Part shown: in pieces, positions 21,270-32,852 of the stretch
Position numbering within the stretch: position 1 is the stretch's first letter
How the letters are laid out: each line of letters begins with the position of its first letter
NCBI GenBank assembly: GCA_949358305.1
Contig: OX442319.1
Location: 3,224,001 to 3,288,000, forward strand
DNA length: 64,000 nt
Direction of reading: 5' to 3'
From: Strigamia acuminata
Taxonomy: Eukaryota > Arthropoda > Chilopoda > Geophilomorpha > Linotaeniidae
The notes under the pieces: generated by a model
What the model was told of the DNA's origin: nothing
What the model saw: the letters and a program-made list of their open reading frames with translations, nothing else
The model's database searches: none
Made by a program: the position numbers and the translations under genes

Positions 21270-22189
21270 AGTTTAGCTCAGCAGTAGGACCGAACGCAAG
21301 CTACTGTGCATTATGAATTTCTACCTTATTCATGAGTATTTCTTTGTGAATTTTACAATTAATCACGCGAAGTTGGATAGAGTGAATTCAATGTGGGCAT
21401 TTGTAAAGAGTATCCTCTTCCTTTGACACTTATTTTCTGTATAAAAATTCAGCTTTTGGTTGTGGTTTGTATTCATTTTGTTGAATCGAGTGGAGTTGCC
21501 TGGTGAAATGCTTGAAATTATTTAATTACTTCAAATTTTGTTGTCATTTATGACTGCATTTGGAATTGCTTAACATTGCTGATTTAAAGAAATTTTGAAA
21601 ATGAACAATTAAACAATTACATGCACCATCTGGTGACAAGAGGTGTAAAGTTTATTTACAAAATGTTTTTATATATTGTAGCAATTTTTCAAATATATAT
21701 ATTTTTTTTTACAGCAAAACATCAAAAAAACATGAATAGTTTGGATATTTTGAAACGGGGGTAAATCTCGTCGAGGGATCACACCGGTAGTGTTTTTTGC
21801 ACTGTTTTGGAGAATATTTTGGTAAAAAAGGAAAGACCCATTTGGCCACCAGGAATGTAGCTGACGAGGTACCTGAATGGTATGAAGAAGAATTCATTTT
21901 TTTTTTTTTTTTTTTTTATTTGTATAATTTAGTTTACCAAATCAGAGAGATCATTTGAAAAACTGCAAACAGCACTGTAAAAGGTGTGCTTTTTACCTAA
22001 AAGAGGTTAAAGTAATTTAATCATAGTATATTTTATGGATGTGTATTTGATTGCATATTTGTTTGACTACTATCAATGGTGTAACGATTAAACTGGAAAT
22101 CAAATTTCAACAATTTAAATTAAACTAGAGAAATTGTTGATGAATTTAAAAAACTTTCAGCATATTTTGATAAGTTTGAGGATTTTTTT
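21270..22189. other. Upstream region of the M13 gene, no gene seen
   Basis: AT-rich intergenic DNA that presumably holds the promoter of the - strand peptidase gene near 21270. An open - strand frame at 21709-21897 has no recognised domain. A poly(T) run is at about 21897-21917. Confidence 0.5.
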
Positions 22190-23260
22190 TTTTTTATAAT
22201 TTTAGCATTTTTTTGATAAATTTTAGCATTTTTGGTAAATGTTAGCATTTTTGTGATAAATTTTAGCATTTTTGTGATAAATTTTAGCATTTTTTGATGA
22301 AATTTTAAAATTTCTTAATAAAATTTAAAATTTGTTGATAAAATTTAGAATGTTTCGATAAAATTTAGAATTTTTCGATAAACTTTAGAATTTTTTGATA
22401 AAGTTTAGAATTTTTTGATAAAATTTAGAATTTTTTGATAAAATTTAGAATTTTTTGATAAAATTTAGAATTTTTTGATAAAATTTAGAATTTTTTGATA
22501 AAATTTAGAATTTTTTGATAAAATTTAGAATTTTTTGATAAAATTTAGAATTTTTTGATAAAATTTAGAATTTTTTGATAAAATTTAGAATTTTTTGATA
22601 AAATTTAGAATTTTTTGATAAAATTTAGAATTTTTTGATAAAATTTAGAATTTTTTGATAAAATTTAGAATTTTTTGATAAAATTTAGAATTTTTTGATA
22701 AAATTTAGAATTTTTTGATAAAATTTAGAATTTTTTGATAAAATTTAGAATTTTTTGATAAAATTTAGAATTTTTTGATAAAATTTAGAATTTTTTGATA
22801 AAATTTAGAATTTTTTGATAAAATTTAGAATTTTTTGATAAAATTTAGAATTTTTTGATAAAATTTAGAATTTTTTGATAAAATTTAGAATTTTTTGATA
22901 AAATTTAGAATTTTTTGATAAAATTTAGAATTTTTTGATAAAATTTAGAATTTTTTGATAAAATTTAGAATTTTTTGATAAAATTTAGAATTTTTTGATA
23001 AAATTTAGAATTTTTTGATAAAATTTAGAATTTTTTGATAAAATTTAGAATTTTTTGATAAAATTTAGAATTTTTTGATAAAATTTAGAATTTTTTGATA
23101 AAATTTAAAATATTTTGATAAATTTTAGCACTTTTTGATAAATTTTAGCATTTTTCGATAAACTTTAGCATTTTTTGATAAAGTTTAGCATTTTTTGATA
23201 AATTTTAGCATTTTTTGATAAAGTTTAGCATTTTTTGATAAAACGTAGCATTTTTTTTAG
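22190..23260. repeat. 20 bp minisatellite (TTTTTTGATAAAATTTAGAA)n
   Basis: About 50 units in all. Units between about 22380 and 23105 (roughly 36) are virtually identical, with diverged TTTAGCATTTTTTGATAAA units at both ends. This pattern is expected of homogenisation spreading from the centre. It lies between the 5' end of the M13 gene and the 3' end of the SFT2 gene. Confidence 0.95.
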
Positions 23261-23304
23261 ATAGACTTGAGTCATTTTTGATGAATTTTTGTTAAATAAA
23301 AACA

Positions 23305-24040
23305 TTATCGCAGTTCGTCAAACAAATTCTTGCCAAACACGAGTGATACGATAATTACTTCGAGAGCGAAATACAGGGTACCTAACATAGTACCGAAATA
23401 AACTGCTGAAAATGGCAGACGAGACGATGAGAATAAATGCTTACAATGATTAATTGGACCCCACAGTACCCCAAAACTAGAAACAAAAATTAATCAATTA
23501 ATTCCAATCGCACATCTCACCATTCCAATCCCACTTACCTCATGACAATAAATAAACTTCCCAACGTGTACAAAAGTGCAAATTTTCGTGCCTTCAGTAT
23601 CAAAAATGGGATGTAGAATGTCGACTATAAAAAATAAAAAAAATTAAATATTTTATTTTCACATATAAATTATAATAATTTTTTTTTTATATTTACCAAA
23701 ATAAAACATGTACAACCCATCGCCAAACATCCCATAAATCCAATAATTCTCTGTTTCCTCGACTGTAAAAGAGTTTTATTAAATAAATAAATAAATAAAT
23801 AAATGGATGAAATTTCAAACGTCAATCAATTACCAATGAGGGAATAAACGGATCACTTTGAGCTTCCGCTAACCAGCCTTCGCTATTTTCGCATTGTCTA
23901 CCCTCAGTTTTCTTTGAAAACCAATTAGAAACATTAGGAACATATGTTGTTATATTTGTGGTTATGTTACTCGACGAAATACGTTCTGATTTATTGCTTT
24001 TCGACAGGTAGTCGCTCAAGTCCTTGCTTAGGTCGGCCAT
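23305..24040 (-). CDS. SFT2 family vesicle-transport membrane protein
   Basis: Starts at ATG 24040 (MADLSKDLSDYLSKSNKSE), a cytosolic N-terminus ending WLAEAQSDPFIPSL. Later exons encode four hydrophobic segments: RIIGFMGCLAMGCTCFIL, then IPFLILKARKFALLYTLGSLF (the ARKFALL..LGS motif is characteristic), then FGVLWGPINHCKHLF, then AVYFGTMLGTLYFALEV, ending FDELR and stop at 23305-23307. SFT2 proteins act in retrograde endosome-to-Golgi traffic. The MADL start and the ARKFALL motif are closest to SFT2D3 in memory. Four exons with short introns. It is divergently arranged with PLEKHM2, about 575 bp between the two ATGs. Confidence 0.88.
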
Positions 24041-24614
24041 TTTGTTTCCGCAATAACAGCTGGCTGCTGTACGGCTCTCCGTCCAGGCGTGAGTAATGCA
24101 GATAATTTTATCTGCGAATCCATATTCAGTATGTAGTTAAAGTGGTAGATTATTACATATGGGGCCTCAAATTTTGAACACTTTTACATGATTTTGAAAA
24201 TTTAATTTGCCTTTCTTTCTGGTTACCGAAGTGATGCTGATGCTTTCTATACTCCTGGTGCTCGCGCCAAAATTTAACACTGGGAGTTGTCTCGCTGTTA
24301 ATCTGGCGAGTTTTCTAAAACGTGAAACAAATTGAATAACTCGCTACATTAAATGCAATAAATAAAGCGAGCTATATTTAATTTTTTGTCTGCTTTTATT
24401 TCAATTTATTTCAATTTCAATCTAAAAATGCAAGCTGTATTCGTTTTTAATCTCATTTTAATCTCGGAAGCCTCTGCGTCACCTTTTCGTGTTATCAAAC
24501 CTTTAAAGATGTCGGAATTTTAGCTGGGTCTGAATAGTGTCACCAGTTCAGGAAAGGCTTGTGATTGCAATGGCTCACTAAGACAATTTTATCCGTTCCA
24601 AAACTTATTTATTC
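24041..24614. promoter_or_regulatory. Bidirectional promoter region between SFT2 and PLEKHM2 genes
   Basis: Head-to-head start codons at 24040 (-) and 24615 (+). Locally higher GC around 24040-24110 and 24460-24560. No TATA box is obvious. The regulatory role is inferred from gene orientation. Confidence 0.5.
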
Positions 24615-27600
24615 ATGTTTTCCGTGGCCTCTGAAGCGTTGGCACAGTATCACCTGCCGGAAGAGGTGGATTGGCACTACCAAAAATCTAAATTGTTGCA
24701 AAATGTGCACGATGCAGTCAAACAGGTAACAAAAATAAAAAATACAATACAAAACATTAAAAAAAAATTGAAAAAACTGAAAATATAATTTTTATTAACA
24801 TTTAAAAAAGAAAAAAAAAATAAAAGCTTTATTTTTGACAAGTAAATGTCAATCCACATTGAGATTGACTTAGTCATCCTTATCTCTATCAACAAAGGTC
24901 ACGTGCTCAATCGGCCTCCACAATTTTATTCAAAAAATTAATTATTTCTATTTATTTAATTTCAGATTCAATTACACGTTTCCACACTTGAAGACATTAC
25001 CACACCTTTGGAGACAAAAGACAGTCCGGCACAGAAGTTGTGCCAACGTTTAGATTTGATATTTCTTCATGGGTAAATGGAAAAGGTGAAATTTTCAATT
25101 GGAAAGTTAAATTTTTGGATATTTTTTTAGGTTGCGTAATATTGCTGGTGGATATTGGGGGTTTGTTAAGGAATTCACTCACAAGGAAGCCATTCAGACG
25201 ATATTGGAGTTGAAACACGTTCATTCGAATATTGGTCGTGGACGTGCATGGTTGCACTCGGTGCTCAACGAAAACTTGTTGGAGTGTTCCATTCGTTCTT
25301 TCGCCACTAATTCAGTATTAATCAGTCAATATTATACAAATAATGCATTTTTAAGGGATTATCAGGTTTGTTTGGTGTTGGATTAGGTTTTAAGTTTCGG
25401 TTGTTGTTTATTTTTAAATTTTTTTTTATTTTATTTTATTTCAGCGATTGGAGACGTTGATGATGATCGCAACCGGGTTAGAATTTCCAGTTTTCCGATT
25501 GGAATACGTACGTTGAGGATTGTATTATGGTGCAATACTGTATTCACGACTCTGCAGTGCAAAACTTAACTTTAAAACAAAAAAAATTGCAATTTTAAGT
25601 TTAAAATTGCATTTTCAGATGCAAAAATGCATTTGAAATGATATTTTGGATGCAAAACTTCATTTTAAATGATATTTTAGGTGCAAAAATGCATTTTAAA
25701 TGATATTTTAGGTGCAAAAATGCATTTAAAATGATATTTTAGGTGCAAAAATGCATTTAAAATGATATTTTAGGTGCAAAAATGCATTTTAAATGATATT
25801 TTAGATGTAAAAATGCATTTCAAATGTTTTAGATGTAAAAATTCATTTCAAATGATATTTTAGATGCAAAAATGCATTGTCTACGTGCATAGTTGCACCT
25901 TTGTAGTGCATAAATAAACATAGTTTAATATTTTGCTGTAATTCGTAAATATTTTCAGGATCTTTGGTTTTTGGACCAGACGGCTTTTCCACCGAGCAGC
26001 GATGACGCTATACTTTTGAGGAAGGAAATATCATTAAGTTCAATCAGTCTTTCATCTAGTATTTTCTCTCAAGTGAGCCACGTATATTTCTAATACTAAA
26101 TTTTAAAACCAAACGGAAAAACATGCGAAAAAGCCAATTTCTTATTTTAATTTTCTTATTTAAATTTAAATTTTAATTTGATTTCATTATTTTGATTTTA
26201 ATTTTGATTTCTAATCCAATCTAATTGTTTTGATTTTGATTTCATTATTTTGATTTTATTATTTTGTTTTTTTTATTTGATTTTATTAATTTTCCTTTTT
26301 TTATTTGATTTTATTATTTTATTATTATTTTTTTTTTTTTATTATTTTGATTTTTAATTTAATTTAATTTTCTTTTGCACGACTCCAACACTTTGCTTAG
26401 GGAAGTACTTTAACACGGCAAATGGCTTGGCAGTGTATAAAACTTAAAAAGGACGTATTCGATTTAGTAAAGGTCAAATGTTTGCAAAACAACAATTTCT
26501 CATTCAACCTAGTCAAGGTCAGATATTCACTCAAACAACAATTCCCAATAAATCGTTTTGTCTTCTCCAAACAATCATCCACATTTAAAAAACAAAAAAC
26601 CCAACAAATTTGAATCCACCAATTTAAATCAAATTAAAAATCCGCTTTAAATTCCGCAGCAATCTTTCGGCAGTCGGGACTCAACCGCCACTTCTTCCCA
26701 CGACGCCGACTCCGGCATCGAAACGACGGAAAACTCGCAGTTAAATCCGTCGGACAGAAGATTACTCGCGCCGCCACCGCAAACACCGGTGGACGAACGC
26801 TTCGCTCGAATCCTAGAAATGAACTTCTCTTCCAACGACAACGCGCTGAACAGCGAAGACGGCATGGAACCCGTCGAGGTGACCCCGCGCACTGTCCGCC
26901 GCAAGAAGAAGAAACCCGCCAAACCGCGAAGCAACCCGAACCCCGACGAACAAACCGCAAAACCCGAAACGAACGCCAAGGACAACCCGGAGGTGAAATC
27001 CGCCATCAAAATGCGGGAGAAGGGCGGCGAGAAGAAGAATCCGGCCAAGCGCGTTTCTTTCGAGATCGACTTGGTGGCCAACGACGTGAACATGAATTTC
27101 TATTCGAATTCGTCGTCCGAGAGCGCGAGCGAGACGCCCGTGAACGAAGAGGCCGCGGCGGTGGCTCCGGAAGCGACGGAGGCGACGGAGGAGACGGAGG
27201 AAAAGTCGATCTACGACGGGAACTGCGACTGCAAGAAGACTAAATGTTTTCGGACAATTTACAACGGGCTGAGCTTCGAGCTGGACGAGCTGGAGGCGGA
27301 CGCTCAGTGTCGGGAGTTCGACGAGACGATGAAGGAGGAGATGAGTCGGATGAAGGAGAGCGAGGATCCCGCCGGTTATTGCATCAAAGTCGACAACAAC
27401 ACGAAACTCAAGCTCATTTTGTCGGTTTTCAGAGAGGATGACGAACAGTTGTTTAAAGTGAGCGAAAAAATTGTTTTTCTTCGATTTAATTTTATTGGTT
27501 TTTTTTGGACCAAAAAATCAAATTTTGGACCAAAAAATCAAATTTTGGACCAAAAATCAAATTTTGGACCAAAAAAAAATCAAATTTTGGACCAAAAATT

Positions 27601-30600
27601 CAAATTTTGGACCAAAAGTTCAAGTTCTGGACAAAAAGTTCTAGTTTTGGACCAAAAGTTCAAGTTTTGGACCAAAAATTCAAGTTTTGGACCAAACATT
27701 CAAGTTTTGGACCAAAAATTCAAGTTTTGGACCAAAAAATCAAGTTTTGGACCAAAAAATTAAATTTTGGACCAAAAAATCAAATTTTGGACCAAAAAAT
27801 CAAATTTTGGACCAAAAAATCAAATTTTGGACCAGAAAATAAAATTTTGGACCAAAAAATCAAATTTTGAACCAAAAAAAATCAAATTTTGGACTTTTAA
27901 TTTTAATTTTTAATTTTAAATTTTAATTTATTTTTAGATGTTTCATGCGAGTATTGGACATTCGGCCGACGAGATGATGGTTGTGTTTCCGGTTTTGACG
28001 GATCGGAGGATGTATTTAATCGAGCATGGATTGAATCAACGTCATTATTTTGTGTCGAAGGTTATCAGATACGACGAGCTGGATTATTTATTGGTAAAAA
28101 CTTTAAAAATGGCGGTTTTAAAAGGGAATTTTTCGATTTTTAATTATTTTAATTGCAGGTTGGTTTGAATTATCAAACGATTTTATTCGTTTGCAAGCGT
28201 AGGCGGAAACGTTACATGTTGTGTACGGGCGACGAAAATCTTTCGCGGTGATTTTTAATTTGGTGTTTGAATTTGTTGATTTTTTTTTTTAATGTTTTGT
28301 TTTGTTTCGTGGTGTCAGAGATATTATATCGAACTTGGAAGTGGCGATTCGGAGACATAACTGCGGGAATGAGGTTCCGTGCGTGTTTACGGAATCGAGA
28401 ATGCAACTCATAGGGCTGGAGAAGTGGATTGCGAGTGAAACTAATGTTGAGGTGAATGGTTTGGTTTTTTTTGTTTGGTTTGTTGGTTTTTTTTAATTTT
28501 ATGTTGGGTTGTTTGCAGCGGCACGAAGTTAATATACTTCATTACGTTTTTGTCCACTGGGAGGACCCACTTTCAGTTTCGCTGCTCGACTGTCCCGCAG
28601 GACCTTCCAAAGACAGTTGTCTTATGTATAGGTTTATCTGCAATGGAAATACCGAGTTTTCACAGTCGGAAACAACATGGACGCCTGGCTATTTCGTTCT
28701 TAGGTAAAATATTTCTTTTCTGATATAGCAGGACTAAAAATTCAATTTTTTTGTACCAAAAATTTAAATTTTTAGAAAAAAAAATCAAATTTTGGACCAA
28801 AAAATCAAATTTTGGACCAAAAATCAAATTTTGGACCAAAAAATCAAATTTTGGACCAAAAATTCAAATTTTTAAACCAAAAAATCAAATTTTTAGATCA
28901 AAAAATCAAATTTTTAGACTAAAAATTCAAATTTTGGACCAAAAATTCAAATTTTGGACCAAAAAATCAAATTTTGGGACCAAAAAATCAAATTTTGGGA
29001 CCAAAAAATCAAATTTTGGGACCAAAAAATCAAATTTTGGGACCAAAAAATCAAATTTTGGGACCAAAAAATCAAATTTTGGGACCAAAAAATCAAATTT
29101 TGGGACCAAAAAATCAAATATTGGACTAAAAAAATCAAATTTTGGACCAAAAATCAAATTTTGGGATCAAAAAATCAAATTTTGGGACCAAAAAATCAAA
29201 TTTTGGGACCAAAAAATCAAATTTTGGACAAAAAAATCAAATTTTTAAACCAAAAAATCAAATTTGTAGACTAAAAAATCAAATTTTGGACCAAAAAATC
29301 AAATTTTGGACCAAAAAATCAAATTTTGGACCAAAAATTCAAATTTTGGACCAAAAATTCAAATTTTGGACCAAAAATTCAAGAGTTGATTTAAACCTAA
29401 TTGCATTCTCTATTTTTAGGGCCGGTGTGTTATATCAGTTTAGTATCGAAGACGGAAGCTACAAATTGCAGATGTACATCCGGCTGCATTCGCCCGATTT
29501 TCAAGGGTGTTGCAAGATCTCGAAATCCGATCGGCCGCACGTGTTTGAGTTGAAGTTGGACGTCGGTCGGATGTTGCACCTGGCTGCTGCCGATGACCAC
29601 GAGGCGTCTCAATGGATGCAAGCGTTTTTGAAAACCATTTCGCTTAAGGTTTAAAGACTTTGAAATAACTTCCTCGCTTTATATTCGCTAATGCTTTCGG
29701 GAATTGGCATGGCATTATATTAATATTTTTTAAATTCTAACCTGCATGTTTGCCTCGGATGTAATTTTTTTAGAAAAGAGTTGAGACCCAATCACTGCAC
29801 AACATCATTTCGCGAGTTAAATTTAAAGATACAGTTGGCAAGGTTTGTAGGAGACACTAACAACTTCCGGCTAAACTTTCTACTTCTATTTCTAGTTCGT
29901 TTGTTTTAGTATTTTGCATTGTTTTTGCATTTGCACTTTGTGTTTCGAAAAGTGTCCAATTTTGATGAATTTGCATCGTCGGTGGTTTTTGGAGTAATAT
30001 TGCTTCGGTTTCAGGTGACTGGGGAGATCTTGCAGCCGTTCAAGTCGTGTTGCTTAGTGTTAACTCCCGATAAGTTACTCGTGTGTCAGGAAGATCTCGA
30101 ATTGTTTACATGCACGACGCTTGGAAGTGCAGATCTGAAAAATTTGTCCAGAATTCAAGTGGATGCTTCGGAGCCAAGATATTGCATATTGGTAGGTCGT
30201 AAAAATGCAGTTATTCTTCTAAAAGTATAATTTTTGCATAATGGAAAATATAAATATAATTTTTTAAATTTAAATTTGCATTGATGCATCAAAAAATATA
30301 GTTTTTCATCAAAAGTATTATTTTTGGACGTGGGAATTGCTTTTTTGATCAAAAACAATCATTTTTATGCTTAAAAATGCTGTTTTTCTTCAAAAACAAT
30401 CATTTTAATGCTTAAAAATGCTGTTTTTCTTCAAAAACAATCATTTTAATGCTTAAAAATGCTGTTTTTCTTCAAAAACAATCATTTTTACACTTAAAAA
30501 TGCTGTTTTTCTTCAAAAACAATCATTTTTACACTTAAAAATGCTGTTTTTCTTCAAAAACAATCATTTTTATGCTTAAAAATGCTGTTTTTCTTCAAAA

Positions 30601-31056
30601 ACAATTATTTTGACACTTTGATATGCAGTTTCATGAATCAAAAATGCATTTTTGCAGTGAGAATTGCATTTATTGTTTGAAATTCAAACAAACACTGCAC
30701 TAAATGATTATATTTTTCAGGAATTTGAAACTCTGGAAGCCAACGTGTTTGTCGGAGATTGGGTTTTGTACTTCAACACCGAATACGAAATTAACAAATT
30801 TTTTACCTCATTGGCCAAAGCCTGGGAAAACATATTCCAGGTAATTGTATAAAATTTAAACACAAAAAAAAATTAATTTTCATTTATTTGTGCATTTCAA
30901 TTCAAGATTCCTCTGGAAAAGACGGAAATCACGAGCAAAAGCGTCCTGGAAAAGTGTTGCGATCGAGTGGCGATGCTCGAAAACTCGTGGAGACTCGGCT
31001 ACGACATGATCCGCGAGCCGATATCGGTCATAGAAGGATATCCATCACCCCAATGA
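24615..31056 (+). CDS. PLEKHM2: PLEKHM2/SKIP-like RUN and PH domain protein
   Basis: Fifteen exons: 24615-24725, 24966-25072, 25131-25365, 25445-25507, 25959-26072, 26660-27457, 27938-28093, 28159-28247, 28319-28451, 28519-28703, 29420-29648, 29774-29842, 30015-30191, 30721-30840, 30907-31056. They join without frame break to 911 aa (human protein about 1019). An N-terminal RUN domain (RLDLIFLHGLRNIAGGYWGFV.. LNENLLECS.. GLEFPVFRLEY) is followed by an acidic, charged middle (exon 6, GC-rich, with a KKKK stretch). The second half matches PLEKHM2 closely: EDDEQLFK, then YDELDYL, then VHWEDP, a PH domain (GVLYQF.. MQAF) and a C-terminal PH-like repeat (CCLVLTPDKLLVCQEDLE). In animals the protein links Arl8 lysosomes to kinesin-1. 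Large introns 4, 6, 10 and 13 contain tandem arrays. Confidence 0.93.
25600..25885. repeat. Intronic 31 bp tandem repeat
   Basis: Units of AGGTGCAAAAATGCATTTAA followed by AATGATATTTT repeat about eight times in PLEKHM2 intron 4. Each contains the palindrome TGCATTTTTGCA or its complement arrangement. Confidence 0.85.
27500..27895. repeat. Intronic TTTTGGACCAAAAAATCAAA array, intron 6
   Basis: About 18 units of 20-21 bp in PLEKHM2 intron 6. Open frames through it (KFWTKK-type repeats) come from the repeat and are not coding. Confidence 0.9.
28770..29385. repeat. Intronic TTTTGGGACCAAAAAATCAAA array, intron 10
   Basis: About 29 units, with a core of near-perfect 21 bp units at 28970-29110. 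Same consensus as the array in intron 6 of this gene, which is 900 bp away across five exons. Confidence 0.9.
30340..30610. repeat. Intronic 41 bp tandem repeat
   Basis: CTTAAAAATGCTGTTTTTCT followed by TCAAAAACAATCATTTTTATG repeats about six times in PLEKHM2 intron 13. Confidence 0.9.
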
Positions 31057-32852
31057 TGCTTTTATAAGTCAAATAATTTTTTTGCCCCCCTTTATTTTCT
31101 TATTTTAGAATTTTTGCTTTTAGAATGTTTCTGGTTCGGCGACTAATCATCGCGCGACTTTTTCAATGTTTCTCAGGTTAATTTTTCATTTTGTGATATT
31201 TAAGTGAAAAAGTGTAATACGTTTGTTTGTTTGTTTGTTAAAAGAAAGATAATTATTTCAAAATGGCGCTTTATACATAGTTTTTAATAATGGCCAAACC
31301 AGAGGTGAAAAACTCAAATGTCAATCTCAAACTTAAATGAAAAACATTTTAACTTTATCCTTTTTGTAACAATAAATTCAAGCAGCAGTAATAATAGTAA
31401 TTTAAAAGTAGAGCTTTATCTTAAAAGTCACTTAAACAGAGATTTGAAAGGAGATATTGCATTATCCTCTTCAAATCGAGCTGAATGAAGTGCCGCTGTT
31501 GTATTACGCTTATGTAAAGAAAAGATCTTGTTTTGCAATCAATCACAGCATAAAGTCTATTTATTATTGTTTGGTATAGTTTATGAAGCCGTGTTAGTCA
31601 TTATTTGCAAGATGAATGTTGCTTGCCTCAAATGTATACCAACCGCTCCGTTAATTTTGCATTCGATAATTGTGCAATACTTTAAAATTTAACTATTTTT
31701 ATTTTGTCATTAAATTTTGCTTTTTGTAAGATTCTAGTTCGCTTTTTTTCCGATGATAGGCCTACACCGAGTACGACAGAACGATTTGAAAAGCAGCAAA
31801 ATCAGTCAAATTAACACATACACAAACATGCCGAAATAAAAACGTCGTTTTATTGAACTAAACTCCGCATTTCTTATGTAAATTTGGGAGTGTCATTTGA
31901 TCTGGTCAGCTTATCTGACGGTTGTGTCGAACGACTTTAAAAAATGGCGGCCGGTTTGATCTGCTTTCGGTGAGAGCGGGCATTCGCACGAAATTTAGGC
32001 AATAAAACATGTTTAACTGCTATATTAAACGCTCTTTTTAGAGTTTCAAAATTTATGGCAGTTCATCAGTCTGTCAACAACTTTGTTGTTTAAAAGTCTG
32101 TTTAAAGATAACCCTGTCTAAATGACACCGAATGCAGCTACCGAAGATTTAGGCCCGTGTCATTTTAGGCCCGTGTCATTTTAGGGCCTAGGACCCATTG
32201 TATGTGTGGGATGGGCCCCTTCCAGCTGTGAAAGTTAAGCACAAAAATAAGAAACGATAAAATAGCATATTTACACAAAGTTCAAAAATTTTACATCGAC
32301 TTTTTATTTGTTTGTTGATTAGTTTCTGCTAAATCTAAATTTGTTAATTAACAGTTTTTTATTATTTTTTTTACAAATATATATATATATAATTCTCAAT
32401 AAATTTTTTAATTTTTTTTTAAATTACAAATTACAACCTAAATTTATCATAATTTTGTTTTTATATTAAACAAGCAGTGTCAAACTTATATAAAAATATT
32501 TATACTCATTGATGGCAATTCTTTTAAAAACAAAGCAGTTGAATGATGCAGCGGAAGACACAGCCAAGAATGGACAAGATAAAATAAAAATTAAATAAAA
32601 TTAAAAATTAAAAATTAAAAATTAAAAAAAAAATGTTTGTAAAGAAATGAATTTTCCGAGATGAGTTAAAATTATATATATATATTATATTATAAAATTG
32701 TGTATATATAAAAACAAACACTTCCTTGATCATTTAAAATCACATCATAAAATCACATCATCTTTAATCCTGAGTGTGGTTTTATTAAAATCAGGGAATG
32801 AATGAATTATCTTTTCTGTTCTATTTGAGCTCATCGCAGATTTATCTTTATT
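31057..32852. other. Intergenic region between PLEKHM2 and the SLC7 gene
   Basis: 3' flanks of two convergent genes. It holds AT-rich runs, (TA)n near 32380 and 32670-32710, and a duplicated TTAGGCCCGTGTCATTTTAGG motif at about 32150-32185. No gene is seen. Confidence 0.55.

Noticed and set aside
22190-23260. CRISPR-like regular array
   Set aside because: Repeats are directly head-to-tail 20 bp units without spacers, in a eukaryotic intergenic region; it is a minisatellite.
27505-29274. Open frames with KFWTKKSNF-type repeats on the + strand and DFLVPKF-type on the - strand
   Set aside because: They lie inside intronic tandem arrays of PLEKHM2 and arise because the unit length (20-21 bp) leaves frames open.
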